DNA from: Agrobacterium pusense
GTDB taxonomy: Bacteria > Pseudomonadota > Alphaproteobacteria > Rhizobiales > Rhizobiaceae
Direction: 5' to 3'
Assembly: GCF_900102105.1 (NCBI RefSeq)
Contig: NZ_FNBB01000001.1
Coordinates: 744,001 to 808,000, forward strand
Length of the DNA: 64,000 nt
Within the stretch, counting starts at the first letter, position 1. Each line of letters opens with the position of its first letter. A program made the translations under genes and the position numbers. This document shows, one piece after another, positions 17,655 to 26,198 of this stretch. The notes under the pieces are model-generated. The model saw only the letters and a list, made by a program, of their open reading frames with translations. It ran no database searches and was not told where the DNA came from.

Positions 17655-18959
17655 TCAAACCAGAACCTTCTGTTCCTTGTGATCTTCCTGGCCGAAGAAT
17701 TTCAGGTAACGCTCCACTTCGGCCGGTTCACCGGTTGCTTTTTGCGGATTGTCCGAGAGTTTCACAGCCGGCCGGCCATTGGCATCGCTGACCTTGCAGA
17801 CGATGGAGATCGGCTTGAGGCTGGCGATGGTTTTTGGCGCGCAGCCAGCAAAATCATTTGTGAGGTTGGTGCCCCAGCCGAAGCTCATGCGAACGCGGCC
17901 TTCGAAATGCCTGTAAGTGTCGATGATGGCATCGACATCGAGGCCATCGGAGAAGATCAGCATCTTCTTGCGCGGGTCGCGACCCATCTTCTGCCACCAC
18001 TCGATGATCTTCTCGCCACCCTCGATCGGCGGTGCGCTGTCCGGGCGGAAACCCGTCCAGTCAGCCACCCATTCCGGCGCATTGCGCAGAAACGCCGCCG
18101 TGCCGAAGGCGTCGGGCAGAACAATCAGCAGGTTGCCACCATAAAGCCGGTTCCAGTCCTTCAGAACCTGATAGGGCGCGGCAGCCAGTTCCTCATCAGT
18201 CTGCGCCAGCGCCGCGACCACCATCGGCAGTTCATGCGCGTTCGTCCCGACGGCTTCAAGGTCCGAATCCATGGCGAGCAGCACGTTGCTCGTACCGGTA
18301 AAGGCCGGCCCGATGCCTTCCTTCAACGCCTCGACGCACCAGCGCTGCCACAGAAAGCTATGGCGGCGGCGGGTGCCGAAATCGGAAATGCGCAGGCCCG
18401 GCAGTTCCCGCAGCCGCTCAACCTTCTCCCACATCTTGGCCTTTGCGCGGGCATAGAGAACATCCAGCGTAAAATAACCGAGCGAGCGCATGGCGCTACG
18501 CGAACGCAACTCGTTGATGATGGCGAGCGCCGGGATTTCCCAGAGCGTCGTGTCCATCCAGCGGCCGTGGAAATTCAGCTCGTACTGCCCGTCGCGCTTG
18601 AAAAGCTCATATTCCGGCAGCTGATAGCTTGATAGCCAGGAGAGAAATTCCGGCTCGAAAATCTGCGAGCGGCCGTAAAACGTGTTACCCGCAAGCCAGA
18701 TATTCTCTTTTTTGGAAAGACGCAGCGTACGCGCATGATCGAGCTGTTCGCGCAGCTCCATCTCGTCGATCTCCTCGGCCAGCCGCACCGTCTTGGTGCG
18801 GTTGATCAGCGAAAACGTCGCGTCGACTTCCGGATAAAGCTTCCAGATCATCTGCAACATCAACAGCTTGTAGAAATCCGTATCGATCAGGCTGCGGACG
18901 ATCGGGTCAAGTTTCCAGGTATGATTGTGTACACGGGTGGCTATATCGGTCTTCGTCAT
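17655..18959 (-). CDS. pncB: nicotinate phosphoribosyltransferase
   Basis: A 434-residue protein with the PncB hallmarks: [20 protein letters not shown] near the N terminus, [11 protein letters not shown] in the core and the phosphate-binding [11 protein letters not shown]. It makes nicotinate mononucleotide from nicotinate and PRPP with ATP hydrolysis, in the NAD salvage pathway. The start at 18959 (MTKTDIATR) has a GGGGAA site; a longer frame to 19067 is not supported. It is convergent with the aminopeptidase gene. Confidence 0.95.
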   Translation of the reverse strand: MTKTDIATRVHNHTWKLDPIVRSLIDTDFYKLLMLQMIWKLYPEVDATFSLINRTKTVRLAEEIDEMELREQLDHARTLRLSKKENIWLAGNTFYGRSQIFEPEFLSWLSSYQLPEYELFKRDGQYELNFHGRWMDTTLWEIPALAIINELRSRSAMRSLGYFTLDVLYARAKAKMWEKVERLRELPGLRISDFGTRRRHSFLWQRWCVEALKEGIGPAFTGTSNVLLAMDSDLEAVGTNAHELPMVVAALAQTDEELAAAPYQVLKDWNRLYGGNLLIVLPDAFGTAAFLRNAPEWVADWTGFRPDSAPPIEGGEKIIEWWQKMGRDPRKKMLIFSDGLDVDAIIDTYRHFEGRVRMSFGWGTNLTNDFAGCAPKTIASLKPISIVCKVSDANGRPAVKLSDNPQKATGEPAEVERYLKFFGQEDHKEQKVLV

Positions 18960-19169
18960 ACTTGCATTCCCCAGTATCGGCCAAAGGTCAGAATAGCCGA
19001 TGTCAATCCGCACCCTGGCAGGTATCAACCCGTCATGCGGAAGATTTATCTGAAAAAGCGACAACAAGTCCAGAGCACCGGCCCGGCAAATGCCTCACCA
19101 GCCCGCCCGCGCGTTGATTTCCCGGCAACCTCATTATCGTTTTCAGCCAGGGGCTACGGGCACGCCGCG

Positions 19170-19529
19170 TCAGAAAGTCGGATCAACGGGATTGATGCCG
19201 GGGTACCAATCCTTGGAAACGGGGTTACGTCCGCCAAAGCTGGAAATACCGTTTTCATCGGTGCAGCGGTAACCCTGGACGGGAAGTCCGCGACTGCCGA
19301 AGACGGTCCGGTAGGGCCCACGTGAATATCCGGTACTTCCCAGTTCGCTATGGCAGTTATAACGGACCTTGGGTTGGAGCGTTCGAGGGTCTTTTACACC
19401 GGGCAGGTTGGCATAGGCGTCGGGTGCCGGGGCAAAACCGTTCTGGAACACCGTCTGGGCCTCTGCCGAAGTGCTCAATAGGACCGCCGCGAGGATCGCT
19501 GCCAATCGTGCCGCCGTTCTTGTCTTCAT
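19170..19529 (-). CDS. small secreted protein of unknown function
   Basis: A 119-residue protein with a clear Sec signal (AARLAAILAAVLLSTSAEA). The mature part of about 95 residues is rich in Gly, Pro and Tyr and contains two cysteines (YNCHSELGSTGYSRGPYR, then GYRCTDENG). I do not recognise the family. The two cysteines could form a periplasmic disulfide. It stands alone between pncB and the NlpC gene, with a GGGACGGACAC run before the ATG. Confidence 0.7.
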   Translation of the reverse strand: MKTRTAARLAAILAAVLLSTSAEAQTVFQNGFAPAPDAYANLPGVKDPRTLQPKVRYNCHSELGSTGYSRGPYRTVFGSRGLPVQGYRCTDENGISSFGGRNPVSKDWYPGINPVDPTF

Positions 19530-19622
19530 CAGTGTCCGTCCCGTACCATTATTGACAGCATGTAGGCCGGCGACGGCTGTCGCACAAAGGGCAAGACGGG
19601 AACAATTTCGTGAAGCGCTCCC

Positions 19623-20483
19623 TCAGTCCTCCATGCGACGGAACGCCGTCGGCTTTTCATAAAGCCAACCGATGCGCTCAATGGCTGCAGCGAGATTTTC
19701 GCGCGCGACATTCATGGTATGGCCGTTGGCGTGCAGCAGCGTTTCCTCATTTTCCATCAGCCCGACATGGCCTTTCCAGAAAACCAGATCGCCGCGCCGC
19801 AACTCGTCCCGCTCTATTTCCACACCGAGCGATTTCACCTGCATGTCGGTATCGCGCAGCACCCGCCGGCCTGCCATCGCCATGGAAATCTGTACGAGGC
19901 CTGAACAATCGATACCAAAGCCGGAGCGACCGCCCCACAGATAGGGGGTTTCGATGAAGCGCAACGCCACCGCGACATAGTCGTCGTCAGGGGCAGCATC
20001 GACGGTCCGGCAGTGGGCGGCAATGACGCCTTCGCCATTTTCGGTCATGAGATACCGGGTGCCACGGGTCTCCTCTTCACCGACGATCCGGATCAGGCTG
20101 CCCATGGACAGCGCCGCCACCGGTGGCTTGCGCAGTTCGGCCGAAGGATAAACAAAGGTACGGGGAGCAACGATACGGTGAGTGGCCGCGACGACATCAC
20201 CAATGGCCGTTTCCGGCACGTAACCCGCATAACCATCCGCATCCGCCTGCACCCAGGCCCAGCCGTTCGCCCTGTCGAAAACGCGCAGGGTCTCGCCGAA
20301 CAGCAGTTCGGTATCGATACCGGCGACAAGGTCCGGCGTGGGCCGCAGGCCGATGACAGGTACCACGACCTGTGCGGCAGATCCGCTGACGAAACGATCG
20401 GCCTGCACCGCCCCTTGCAGTTTTTCGTCGGCGAGATCGGAGCGGAAGACATTCAGGCGGCGGTCGAGCATCATGGGGTTCAC
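19623..20483 (-). CDS. NlpC/P60 family cell-wall hydrolase
   Basis: A 286-residue protein. Two bacterial SH3-like segments (VVPVIGLRPTPDLVAGIDTEL and WVQADADGYAGYVPETAIG) precede an NlpC/P60 cysteine peptidase domain. The catalytic Cys is in FGIDCSGLVQ and the His in KGHVGLMENEETLLHANGH. It probably cleaves gamma-D-Glu-diaminopimelate bonds in muropeptides. No signal peptide is visible, so a cytosolic recycling role is possible. The start is a GTG at 20483, or the ATG at 20474. It follows the MarR gene by 9 bp. Confidence 0.87.
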   Translation of the reverse strand: MNPMMLDRRLNVFRSDLADEKLQGAVQADRFVSGSAAQVVVPVIGLRPTPDLVAGIDTELLFGETLRVFDRANGWAWVQADADGYAGYVPETAIGDVVAATHRIVAPRTFVYPSAELRKPPVAALSMGSLIRIVGEEETRGTRYLMTENGEGVIAAHCRTVDAAPDDDYVAVALRFIETPYLWGGRSGFGIDCSGLVQISMAMAGRRVLRDTDMQVKSLGVEIERDELRRGDLVFWKGHVGLMENEETLLHANGHTMNVARENLAAAIERIGWLYEKPTAFRRMED

Positions 20484-20492
20484 GTCCAGAGG

Positions 20493-20903
20493 TTAGATAT
20501 GACGAGCCTGATCAATAATCAGATCGCCGAATTTTTCCAGATAAAGCGCACCTGCGACGGTGCGCTTTATCACGACATTGCGCCTGTCCCGCTCATCCCG
20601 GGCCCGGTCAACCAGCCCTAGCGCGCCGAGACTGTCGAGCGCGCGGGTGATGACCGGCTTGGTCACGCCCAGCAGGCCGGCGAGGCCGCGCACGGTATGC
20701 GGCGGCGGCACAAGATAAATCTGCAGCAGGATGGCCGTCTGACGCAAGGTCAAATCGGGCGCATCGGCCGTGACCTGCGCCATCGAGACGCGATGCCAGA
20801 GCCCGAGGGCGGCCGTGGGCGAAAGTTCTGCAGGCAAGCCGATAAACCTTCCAGTCGTTGTCCTATCGTTTTCATGCAACAGCGCGAAAAACTCAAGAAC
20901 CAT
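20493..20903 (-). CDS. MarR family transcriptional regulator
   Basis: About 136 residues with a MarR winged helix: LTLRQTAILLQIYLVPPPHTVRGLAGLLGVTKPVITRALDSLGALGLVDRARDERDRRNVVI. The start is uncertain; I used the ATG at 20903, next to a GTG at 20909. It lies directly upstream of the NlpC gene on the same strand and is likely cotranscribed. A cell-wall stress role is inference only. Confidence 0.8.
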   Translation of the reverse strand: MVLEFFALLHENDRTTTGRFIGLPAELSPTAALGLWHRVSMAQVTADAPDLTLRQTAILLQIYLVPPPHTVRGLAGLLGVTKPVITRALDSLGALGLVDRARDERDRRNVVIKRTVAGALYLEKFGDLIIDQARHI

Positions 20904-21150
20904 CCCCACAAACAGAACCGCCGCACGGCGCAGATCCGAAAGATCGCGCGGCGCGGCGGTAATTGTTGACCCATTTTTGGGCCATATGTCCCCTCTGGAC
21001 TTGCAAGATGAGATGCAGAAATCGTGCCAGTTTTGCTGCGCCGCACAACTATATTTTAAATCAGGGACTTAATGGATAAATGACGCGCGCGGCGAAGGCG
21101 TTTGCAAGGCGTAAATGGCGATAAAAAGAGGCAAGAACGAACTCAATGCT

Positions 21151-21185
21151 TAAAAACTGTCTCCCGCCGTGACGGCGGAAGACAG
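21151..21185 (-). terminator. Terminator of the DUF475 gene
   Basis: On the minus strand CTGTCTTCCGCCG pairs with CGGCGGGAGACAG around TCA, with one mismatch, followed by TTTTTA. It starts 13 bp past the DUF475 stop. Confidence 0.85.
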
Positions 21186-21197
21186 GGGTATTGTGGA

Positions 21198-22304
21198 TCA
21201 AATCTCTGCGCCGCGTGCGGCATCGACTGCATCGGCATTCTGCTGCCGATTATAGCGGATCGACGACCAGAGCGAGATACCGATCAGGGTTGCGCCGCCA
21301 AGGCCCGTGATGACTTCAGGTATATGCACCATGGTCTGCACATACATGATGACCGACAGGATCAGGATCGCATAAAAGGCGCCGTGCTCCAGATAGCGAT
21401 ATTCGGCAAGCGTTCCTTTCTCGACCAGCATGATTGTCATCGAGCGCACGTACATGGCGCCGATGCCGAGGCCGATGGCGATGATGAACAGGTTCTGCGT
21501 CAGCGCGAAGGCACCGATCACGCCATCGAAAGAGAAGCTGGCGTCAAGCACTTCGAGATAAAGAAACGCACCGAAACCGCCCTTTGCTGCGCCTTCCAGC
21601 ATTTCCTGGCTACGATCGAGAATGCCGCCGACAACTTCTACCAGCAGGAAGGTCAAGAGACCCCAGATCGCCGAATGGAAGAACGTGTTGGCCGCGACCG
21701 GACCGAGTTCCGGGTTGTCGCTGGCGCCGATGATGCGCGAAAAGATCAGCATGACGACAAGCACGAAGGCGATCTCGATGCCCTTGACGGAGGAATAGGT
21801 CGCAGCCTTTTCCTCGATCCAGCGCACCCAATGCACGTCCTTTTCATGGTCAAAGAAGAAGTTGAGACCGACCATCATCAGGAAGGTGCCGCCGAAAGCC
21901 GCAATCGGCAGATGGGCGTCCTGCATGATTTCCGCATAACGTTCCGGCTGGGTTGCCGCCATGACGATGGCCGTCCAGGGACCGACATTGGCGGCGACGA
22001 CAACGATCAGCAGCGGGAAGACGATACGCATGCCGAAAACGGCAATGAGAATGCCCCATGTCAGGAAGCGGTGCTGCCAGACCGGCGTCATGTCCTTCAG
22101 CTTGTTCGCGTTGACGATGGCGTTATCGAAAGAAAGCGAGATTTCCAGCACCGCCAGAACGACGCAGATGAAGAAGATCGTCGCGGTACCGCCAACCGTA
22201 CCGGTCATTTCCCAGCCAAGATAGCCGCCGAGGATGAGACCGACGATGGTGACGATAAAAGCCCACTTGAAGTAGGAGAGCGTGGTTTTCTGGGCAGCGC
22301 TCAT
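21198..22304 (-). CDS. DUF475 / TerC-like integral membrane protein
   Basis: A 368-residue protein with about nine membrane helices. TerC-superfamily motifs with paired acidic residues are present: LEISLSFDNAIVNANKL in the first half and LDASFSFDGVIGAFALT in the second. Relatives (TerC, Alx, YkoY) are linked to tellurite resistance or manganese export. Here the function is inferred only as metal-ion or envelope related. Its upstream region folds into a compact RNA (22447-22530). Confidence 0.88.
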   Translation of the reverse strand: MSAAQKTTLSYFKWAFIVTIVGLILGGYLGWEMTGTVGGTATIFFICVVLAVLEISLSFDNAIVNANKLKDMTPVWQHRFLTWGILIAVFGMRIVFPLLIVVVAANVGPWTAIVMAATQPERYAEIMQDAHLPIAAFGGTFLMMVGLNFFFDHEKDVHWVRWIEEKAATYSSVKGIEIAFVLVVMLIFSRIIGASDNPELGPVAANTFFHSAIWGLLTFLLVEVVGGILDRSQEMLEGAAKGGFGAFLYLEVLDASFSFDGVIGAFALTQNLFIIAIGLGIGAMYVRSMTIMLVEKGTLAEYRYLEHGAFYAILILSVIMYVQTMVHIPEVITGLGGATLIGISLWSSIRYNRQQNADAVDAARGAEI

Positions 22305-22446
22305 GTCCGGTCACCGTTCATTACGAGGACGGTTGCAGACTGACGCGGGGCGTCAGGCCGCACGCAGAAAGCACGCGCGCGAAGCACATTCAGGTTTTTC
22401 ATAGTTTTTAATCCGCCGGCGAATTTTGCAGGCGGTACCGACATCA

Positions 22447-22530
22447 CGAGAGCGCCGTAAAACTCTCGCCAGAGGGGCCCGGCACCTTTGTTTCCTCTGC
22501 CCTTGCGAGACAAATCATCGCAGGGCCCCT
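22447..22530 (-). ncRNA. Candidate structured leader RNA upstream of DUF475
   Basis: AGGGGCCC (22473-22480) pairs perfectly with GGGCCCCT (22523-22530). Two hairpins sit inside almost without unpaired bases: GGCA/TGCC (22481-22484 with 22498-22501) and TGCGA/TCGCA (22504-22508 with 22518-22522). This makes a tight three-way junction. A fourth hairpin CGAGAG/CTCTCG (22447-22452 with 22463-22468) lies on the gene-proximal side. On the minus strand it sits between the DMT gene and the DUF475 start. The well-known yybP-ykoY consensus was not found. A leader element or small RNA is possible. Confidence 0.45.
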
Positions 22531-22583
22531 TCTTACTCCCTGAAGATCACGCCTTCGTCAAGTCCCGTGATCGCAACCAGAGA

Positions 22584-23510
22584 TCAAACCTGCTCTGCGG
22601 CCAGATCTTCGGCGGTTTCGCGACGGCGTTTGAGCGTATTTTCGCGAAAGAAGATGTAAAGGCCCGAAAGAACAATCAGGCCCGCGCCGACCACGATACT
22701 TGTCTGGGGCACATCGCCGAAGAACAGCCATCCAAAAATGACCGCCCAGAGCAGCAGCGTATATTGCAGCGGCGCAACTGTTGCAGCATCGGCAAGTTTA
22801 AGCGCCCGATTGACCAGCACATGCGCCGCCATGGCGACGACGCCGAGCAGGCCGAGGAAGGCAAGATCAAAACCGGATTGCACCGGCAGCCATCCTGATG
22901 GCGTGACGAGCACGGCGACAATGCCCGCAAGCGCAGCCCCGATGATCTGCCAGAAGGCGAGCACCGTGTCGGGCGTATTGCGCAGCTGGCGGCCGGACAA
23001 CATCATGAATGCAAAGGCAGCGCTGCCGAGGATAGAAAAGAGTGCAGCGGAGGTGAGGCTTGCCGAGCTCGGCTTGAGCGCGATGAGAACGCCGACAAAA
23101 CCGATGCCAATGGCCGTCCATCTACGCCAGCCGACCTTTTCTCCGAGCAGAAACGGGGAGAGCGCAGCCACGTAAATCGGCGCCGCGAGCCAATAGGTCA
23201 TGACGTCCGCCAGGGGCAGCGCCGCGACCGCGAAATAGAAACAGAAAAGCTCGGCCGTGGAGAAAAAGACGCGCGCCGCCTGAAGGCCGGGCCGCTCGAT
23301 TTTCACGAGGCCGGAGAGGCCGGCTCTCCAGACGATCGGAACAAGGATGACCAGCGCCGCGGCGCTTCGGATAAGGATCACCTGGCCCTGGCTGTAGGTC
23401 GATACGAGCCATTTTCCCATGGCGTCGTTCAACGCAAACAGCAGCATTCCAAGCAGCATCACGGCCACGCCGAGGCCCGTCGGCGAAAGCTTTTTTATCA
23501 TAGTCGACAT
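22584..23510 (-). CDS. DMT superfamily (EamA) transporter
   Basis: A 308-residue protein with about ten helices in two EamA halves. The start at 23510 (MSTMIKKLSPTGLG) has GGGAG upstream; a longer frame to 23567 has no support. The promoter side carries TTTGCACAATT, the same motif as between the adjacent LysR gene and mmsA. It may therefore export a metabolite in the same regulon. The substrate is unknown. Confidence 0.87.
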   Translation of the reverse strand: MSTMIKKLSPTGLGVAVMLLGMLLFALNDAMGKWLVSTYSQGQVILIRSAAALVILVPIVWRAGLSGLVKIERPGLQAARVFFSTAELFCFYFAVAALPLADVMTYWLAAPIYVAALSPFLLGEKVGWRRWTAIGIGFVGVLIALKPSSASLTSAALFSILGSAAFAFMMLSGRQLRNTPDTVLAFWQIIGAALAGIVAVLVTPSGWLPVQSGFDLAFLGLLGVVAMAAHVLVNRALKLADAATVAPLQYTLLLWAVIFGWLFFGDVPQTSIVVGAGLIVLSGLYIFFRENTLKRRRETAEDLAAEQV

Positions 23511-23583
23511 GTCAGTTCCGATCTCCCAATGGTTGCATTGGTCGTCCAACCAGCCGTCCTTTGTCAAGTCCAGAACGGACGGG

Positions 23584-23606
23584 TTTGCACAATTAATAGT
23601 ACTATT
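23584..23606. promoter_or_regulatory. LysR-like motif and palindrome upstream of DMT transporter
   Basis: TTTGCACAATT at 23584-23594 repeats the motif found at 24528 between lysR and mmsA. It is followed at once by the 12-bp palindrome AATAGTACTATT (23595-23606). The site lies about 75 bp upstream of the transporter start. I infer a binding site for the neighbouring LysR protein. Confidence 0.45.
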
Positions 23607-23624
23607 ACGCCGGGGCTTCGGATA

Positions 23625-24506
23625 TCAGGTGAAGATGCGTCGTTCTTCGGCCACGAGTTCCTGGAGAAAATTGACCACCGTGCGGACACGGACCAACTGG
23701 CGAGCGGATTCGTGATAAGCCGTCCAATAGGACCGGCTGATGGTGAGATGCGGGATGATCCGTATAAGTTCGGGATATTGGCCCGCGATGTAATTGTGCA
23801 GGATGCCGATCCCTGCACCGGATCGTACTGCCTCCGTCTGGCCGGTAGCGCTTGAGATTTCAAAGGCGGCGTCCCAGTCACGCATGATTTCGCCGGTGAA
23901 GTTCAGCGAAGGCGAAAAGATCAGGTCCTCCACGTAACCGATCCGCCGGTGGCGTTTCAGTGCCTCGACATCATCAGGCGTTCCGTAGTCAGCCAGATAA
24001 TTCGCCGAGGCATAGAGGCCGAGTGAATAATCGGTGAGCTTGGAAAACATCAGCCTGCCCTGTTCCGGCCTTTCGATAGTGATGGCGATATCAGCCTCAC
24101 GTTGCGACAGCGAAAAGGAACGCGGCACCGGAACGAGCTGGATTTTCAGATCGGGATAACGCGCCGTCAGTCTGCCAAGCCTTGGCGCGAGGAAGGATAC
24201 GCCGAGGCCGTCCGGCGCGCCGATGCGCACCGTTCCCGCAACCGCCGTATCGACGCGACCGAGATTGGCCTGGGCATTCAGCATTTCAGTTTCCATGCGC
24301 TCCGCACTCGCAAGAAGCCGCTGACCCTCCTCCGTCAGTTCGCAGCCATTGGTGCTGCGCAGGAAGAGCTGGGTGCCGATGGCGGCTTCCAGCGCGGAAA
24401 CCCGGCGGCTGAGAGTGGCATGGTTCACACCGAGCTTTCTGGCCGCGGAAAGAAACTGGCCGCTTCGCGCCACGCTCAGGAACAAACGTACATCATCCCA
24501 GTTCAT
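23625..24506 (-). CDS. LysR family transcriptional regulator
   Basis: A 293-residue protein. The N-terminal HTH (MNWDDVRLFLSVARSGQF, AARKLGVNHATLSRRVSALE) is followed by a LysR substrate-binding domain. The ATG at 24506 follows AAGGA. It is divergent from mmsA, with an inverted repeat in the 105-bp gap, so it probably controls mmsA and itself. The DMT transporter downstream on the same strand carries the same motif. Confidence 0.9.
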   Translation of the reverse strand: MNWDDVRLFLSVARSGQFLSAARKLGVNHATLSRRVSALEAAIGTQLFLRSTNGCELTEEGQRLLASAERMETEMLNAQANLGRVDTAVAGTVRIGAPDGLGVSFLAPRLGRLTARYPDLKIQLVPVPRSFSLSQREADIAITIERPEQGRLMFSKLTDYSLGLYASANYLADYGTPDDVEALKRHRRIGYVEDLIFSPSLNFTGEIMRDWDAAFEISSATGQTEAVRSGAGIGILHNYIAGQYPELIRIIPHLTISRSYWTAYHESARQLVRVRTVVNFLQELVAEERRIFT

Positions 24507-24527
24507 GCCACGTTCCTTGTGTCTATT

Positions 24528-24570
24528 TTTGCACAATTGATGCTTATTTCAGGCGATTGATTTGTGCAAA
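24528..24570. promoter_or_regulatory. Inverted repeat operator between lysR and mmsA
   Basis: TTTGCACAA (24528-24536) and its exact reverse complement TTGTGCAAA (24562-24570) flank a 25-bp spacer in the divergent promoter region. Each arm faces one gene. This fits LysR control of a divergent target. Confidence 0.6.
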
Positions 24571-24611
24571 TCGAAAGGCAATGCTGCGCCATCACATTCT
24601 GGAGGAACACC

Positions 24612-26108
24612 ATGAAGGAAATTGGTCATTTCATTAATGGCAAACATGTGCCGGGCACCAGCGGCCGCACATCGAATGTCTACAATCCGGCCACGGGCGA
24701 AGTTCAGGCTACGGTCGCGCTTGCCAGCGACGCCGAACTGCGCACGGCTGTCGAAAGCGCCAAGGCGGCACAGCCGAAATGGGCTGCGACCAATCCGCAG
24801 CGTCGTGCCCGCGTTTTCTTCAAGTTCGTCGAACTTCTGAACCGAGACATGAACGAGTTGGCGGTGCTGCTCTCCAGCGAGCACGGCAAGACCGTCGAAG
24901 ATTCCAAGGGCGATATCGTCCGCGGACTTGAAGTCTGCGAATTCGTCTGCGGCATTCCGCATCTGCAGAAGGGTGAGTTCACCGAAGGCGCGGGCCCGGC
25001 CATCGACATGTATTCGATCCGCCAGCCGGTCGGCATCGGCGCAGGCATCACCCCGTTCAACTTCCCCGGCATGATCCCGATGTGGATGTTCGCCCCGGCG
25101 ATCGCCTGCGGCAACGCCTTCATCCTCAAGCCTTCCGAGCGCGACCCGTCGCTGCCGATCCGCCTCGCGGAACTGATGATCGAAGCCGGTCTTCCGGCCG
25201 GCATCCTGAACGTCGTCAACGGCGACAAGGGTGCCGTCGACGCCATCCTCACCGATCCCGATATCGGCGCGGTTTCCTTCGTCGGCTCGACGCCGATCGC
25301 CCGTTACGTCTATGGCACCGCTGCCATGAACGGCAAGCGCGCGCAGTGCTTCGGCGGCGCGAAGAACCACATGATCATCATGCCGGACGCCGATCTCGAT
25401 CAGGCCGTGAACGCGCTGATGGGCGCCGGTTACGGTTCGGCCGGGGAGCGCTGCATGGCTGTTTCCGTTGCAGTTCCTGTCGGAGAAGAGACGGCAAACC
25501 GTCTCGTTGAAAAGCTCATTCCGCAGATCGAGGCACTGAAGATCGGTCCTTACACCGACGACAAGGCCGATATGGGCCCGCTTGTCACCAAGGAAGCCCA
25601 GACGCGCGTCAAGGGCCTGATCGACAGCGGCGTGGAACAGGGCGCAAAGCTCCTGGTCGACGGCCGCGACTTCAAGCTGCAGGGCTATGAAGACGGCTAT
25701 TTTGTCGGCGGCTGCCTGTTCGACCACGTCACCCCTGACATGGACATCTACAAGACGGAAATCTTCGGACCGGTTCTGTCGGTCGTTCGTGCCAAGAACT
25801 ACGAAGAGGCGCTGGAACTGCCTATGAAGCATGAATATGGCAACGGCGTCGCCATCTTCACCCGCGACGGCGATGCAGCCCGCGATTTCGCAAGCCGCGT
25901 CAATATCGGCATGATCGGCATCAACGTTCCGATCCCGGTTCCGCTCGCCTACCATTCCTTCGGCGGCTGGAAGGCTTCGAGCTTCGGCGACCTCAACCAG
26001 CACGGCACGGATTCGATCAAGTTCTGGACGAAGACCAAGACCATCACCTCGCGCTGGCCGTCTGGCATCAAGTCGGGTGCCGAATTCGTCATGCCGACGA
26101 TGAAATAA
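24612..26108 (+). CDS. mmsA: methylmalonate-semialdehyde dehydrogenase (CoA-acylating)
   Basis: A 498-residue aldehyde dehydrogenase of the MmsA type. Features include the N-terminal MKEIGHFINGKHVPGTSGR, ITPFNFPGMIPMWMFAPAIA, the nucleotide site VSFVGSTPIARYVY, the catalytic cysteine in GSAGERCMAVSVAV and the C-terminal YHSFGGWKASSFGDLNQHG. MmsA converts (methyl)malonate semialdehyde to acyl-CoA in valine or myo-inositol catabolism. GGAGG precedes the ATG. The divergent LysR gene is its likely regulator, and a strong terminator follows, so it is a single-gene unit. Confidence 0.92.
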   Translation: MKEIGHFINGKHVPGTSGRTSNVYNPATGEVQATVALASDAELRTAVESAKAAQPKWAATNPQRRARVFFKFVELLNRDMNELAVLLSSEHGKTVEDSKGDIVRGLEVCEFVCGIPHLQKGEFTEGAGPAIDMYSIRQPVGIGAGITPFNFPGMIPMWMFAPAIACGNAFILKPSERDPSLPIRLAELMIEAGLPAGILNVVNGDKGAVDAILTDPDIGAVSFVGSTPIARYVYGTAAMNGKRAQCFGGAKNHMIIMPDADLDQAVNALMGAGYGSAGERCMAVSVAVPVGEETANRLVEKLIPQIEALKIGPYTDDKADMGPLVTKEAQTRVKGLIDSGVEQGAKLLVDGRDFKLQGYEDGYFVGGCLFDHVTPDMDIYKTEIFGPVLSVVRAKNYEEALELPMKHEYGNGVAIFTRDGDAARDFASRVNIGMIGINVPIPVPLAYHSFGGWKASSFGDLNQHGTDSIKFWTKTKTITSRWPSGIKSGAEFVMPTMK

Positions 26109-26130
26109 GCCGCAAGCAGGCAATACAAAA

Positions 26131-26161
26131 AAGCCCCGCTGTTTTGCAGCGGGGCTTTTTT
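26131..26161 (+). terminator. Terminator of mmsA
   Basis: AAGCCCCGCTG (26131-26141) pairs perfectly with CAGCGGGGCTT (26147-26157), followed by a T run. A's upstream make it potentially bidirectional for the convergent iron-binding protein gene. Confidence 0.9.
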
Positions 26162-26198
26162 GACTGGAATTCATCCGTCCTGGAAGCAGGGCCTGAGA

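Noticed and set aside
22447..22560. yybP-ykoY manganese riboswitch
   Set aside because: The gene context fits, but the conserved GGGGAGUAGC opening and distal GCRAGACC closing strand are not present in the right pairing; only the generic structured-RNA call is kept.
24549..26174. 541-codon minus-strand open frame opposite mmsA
   Set aside because: It is the antisense of a clear aldehyde dehydrogenase. Its sequence is Arg/Ala/Asp-rich with no domain, as expected from GC-rich codon bias.
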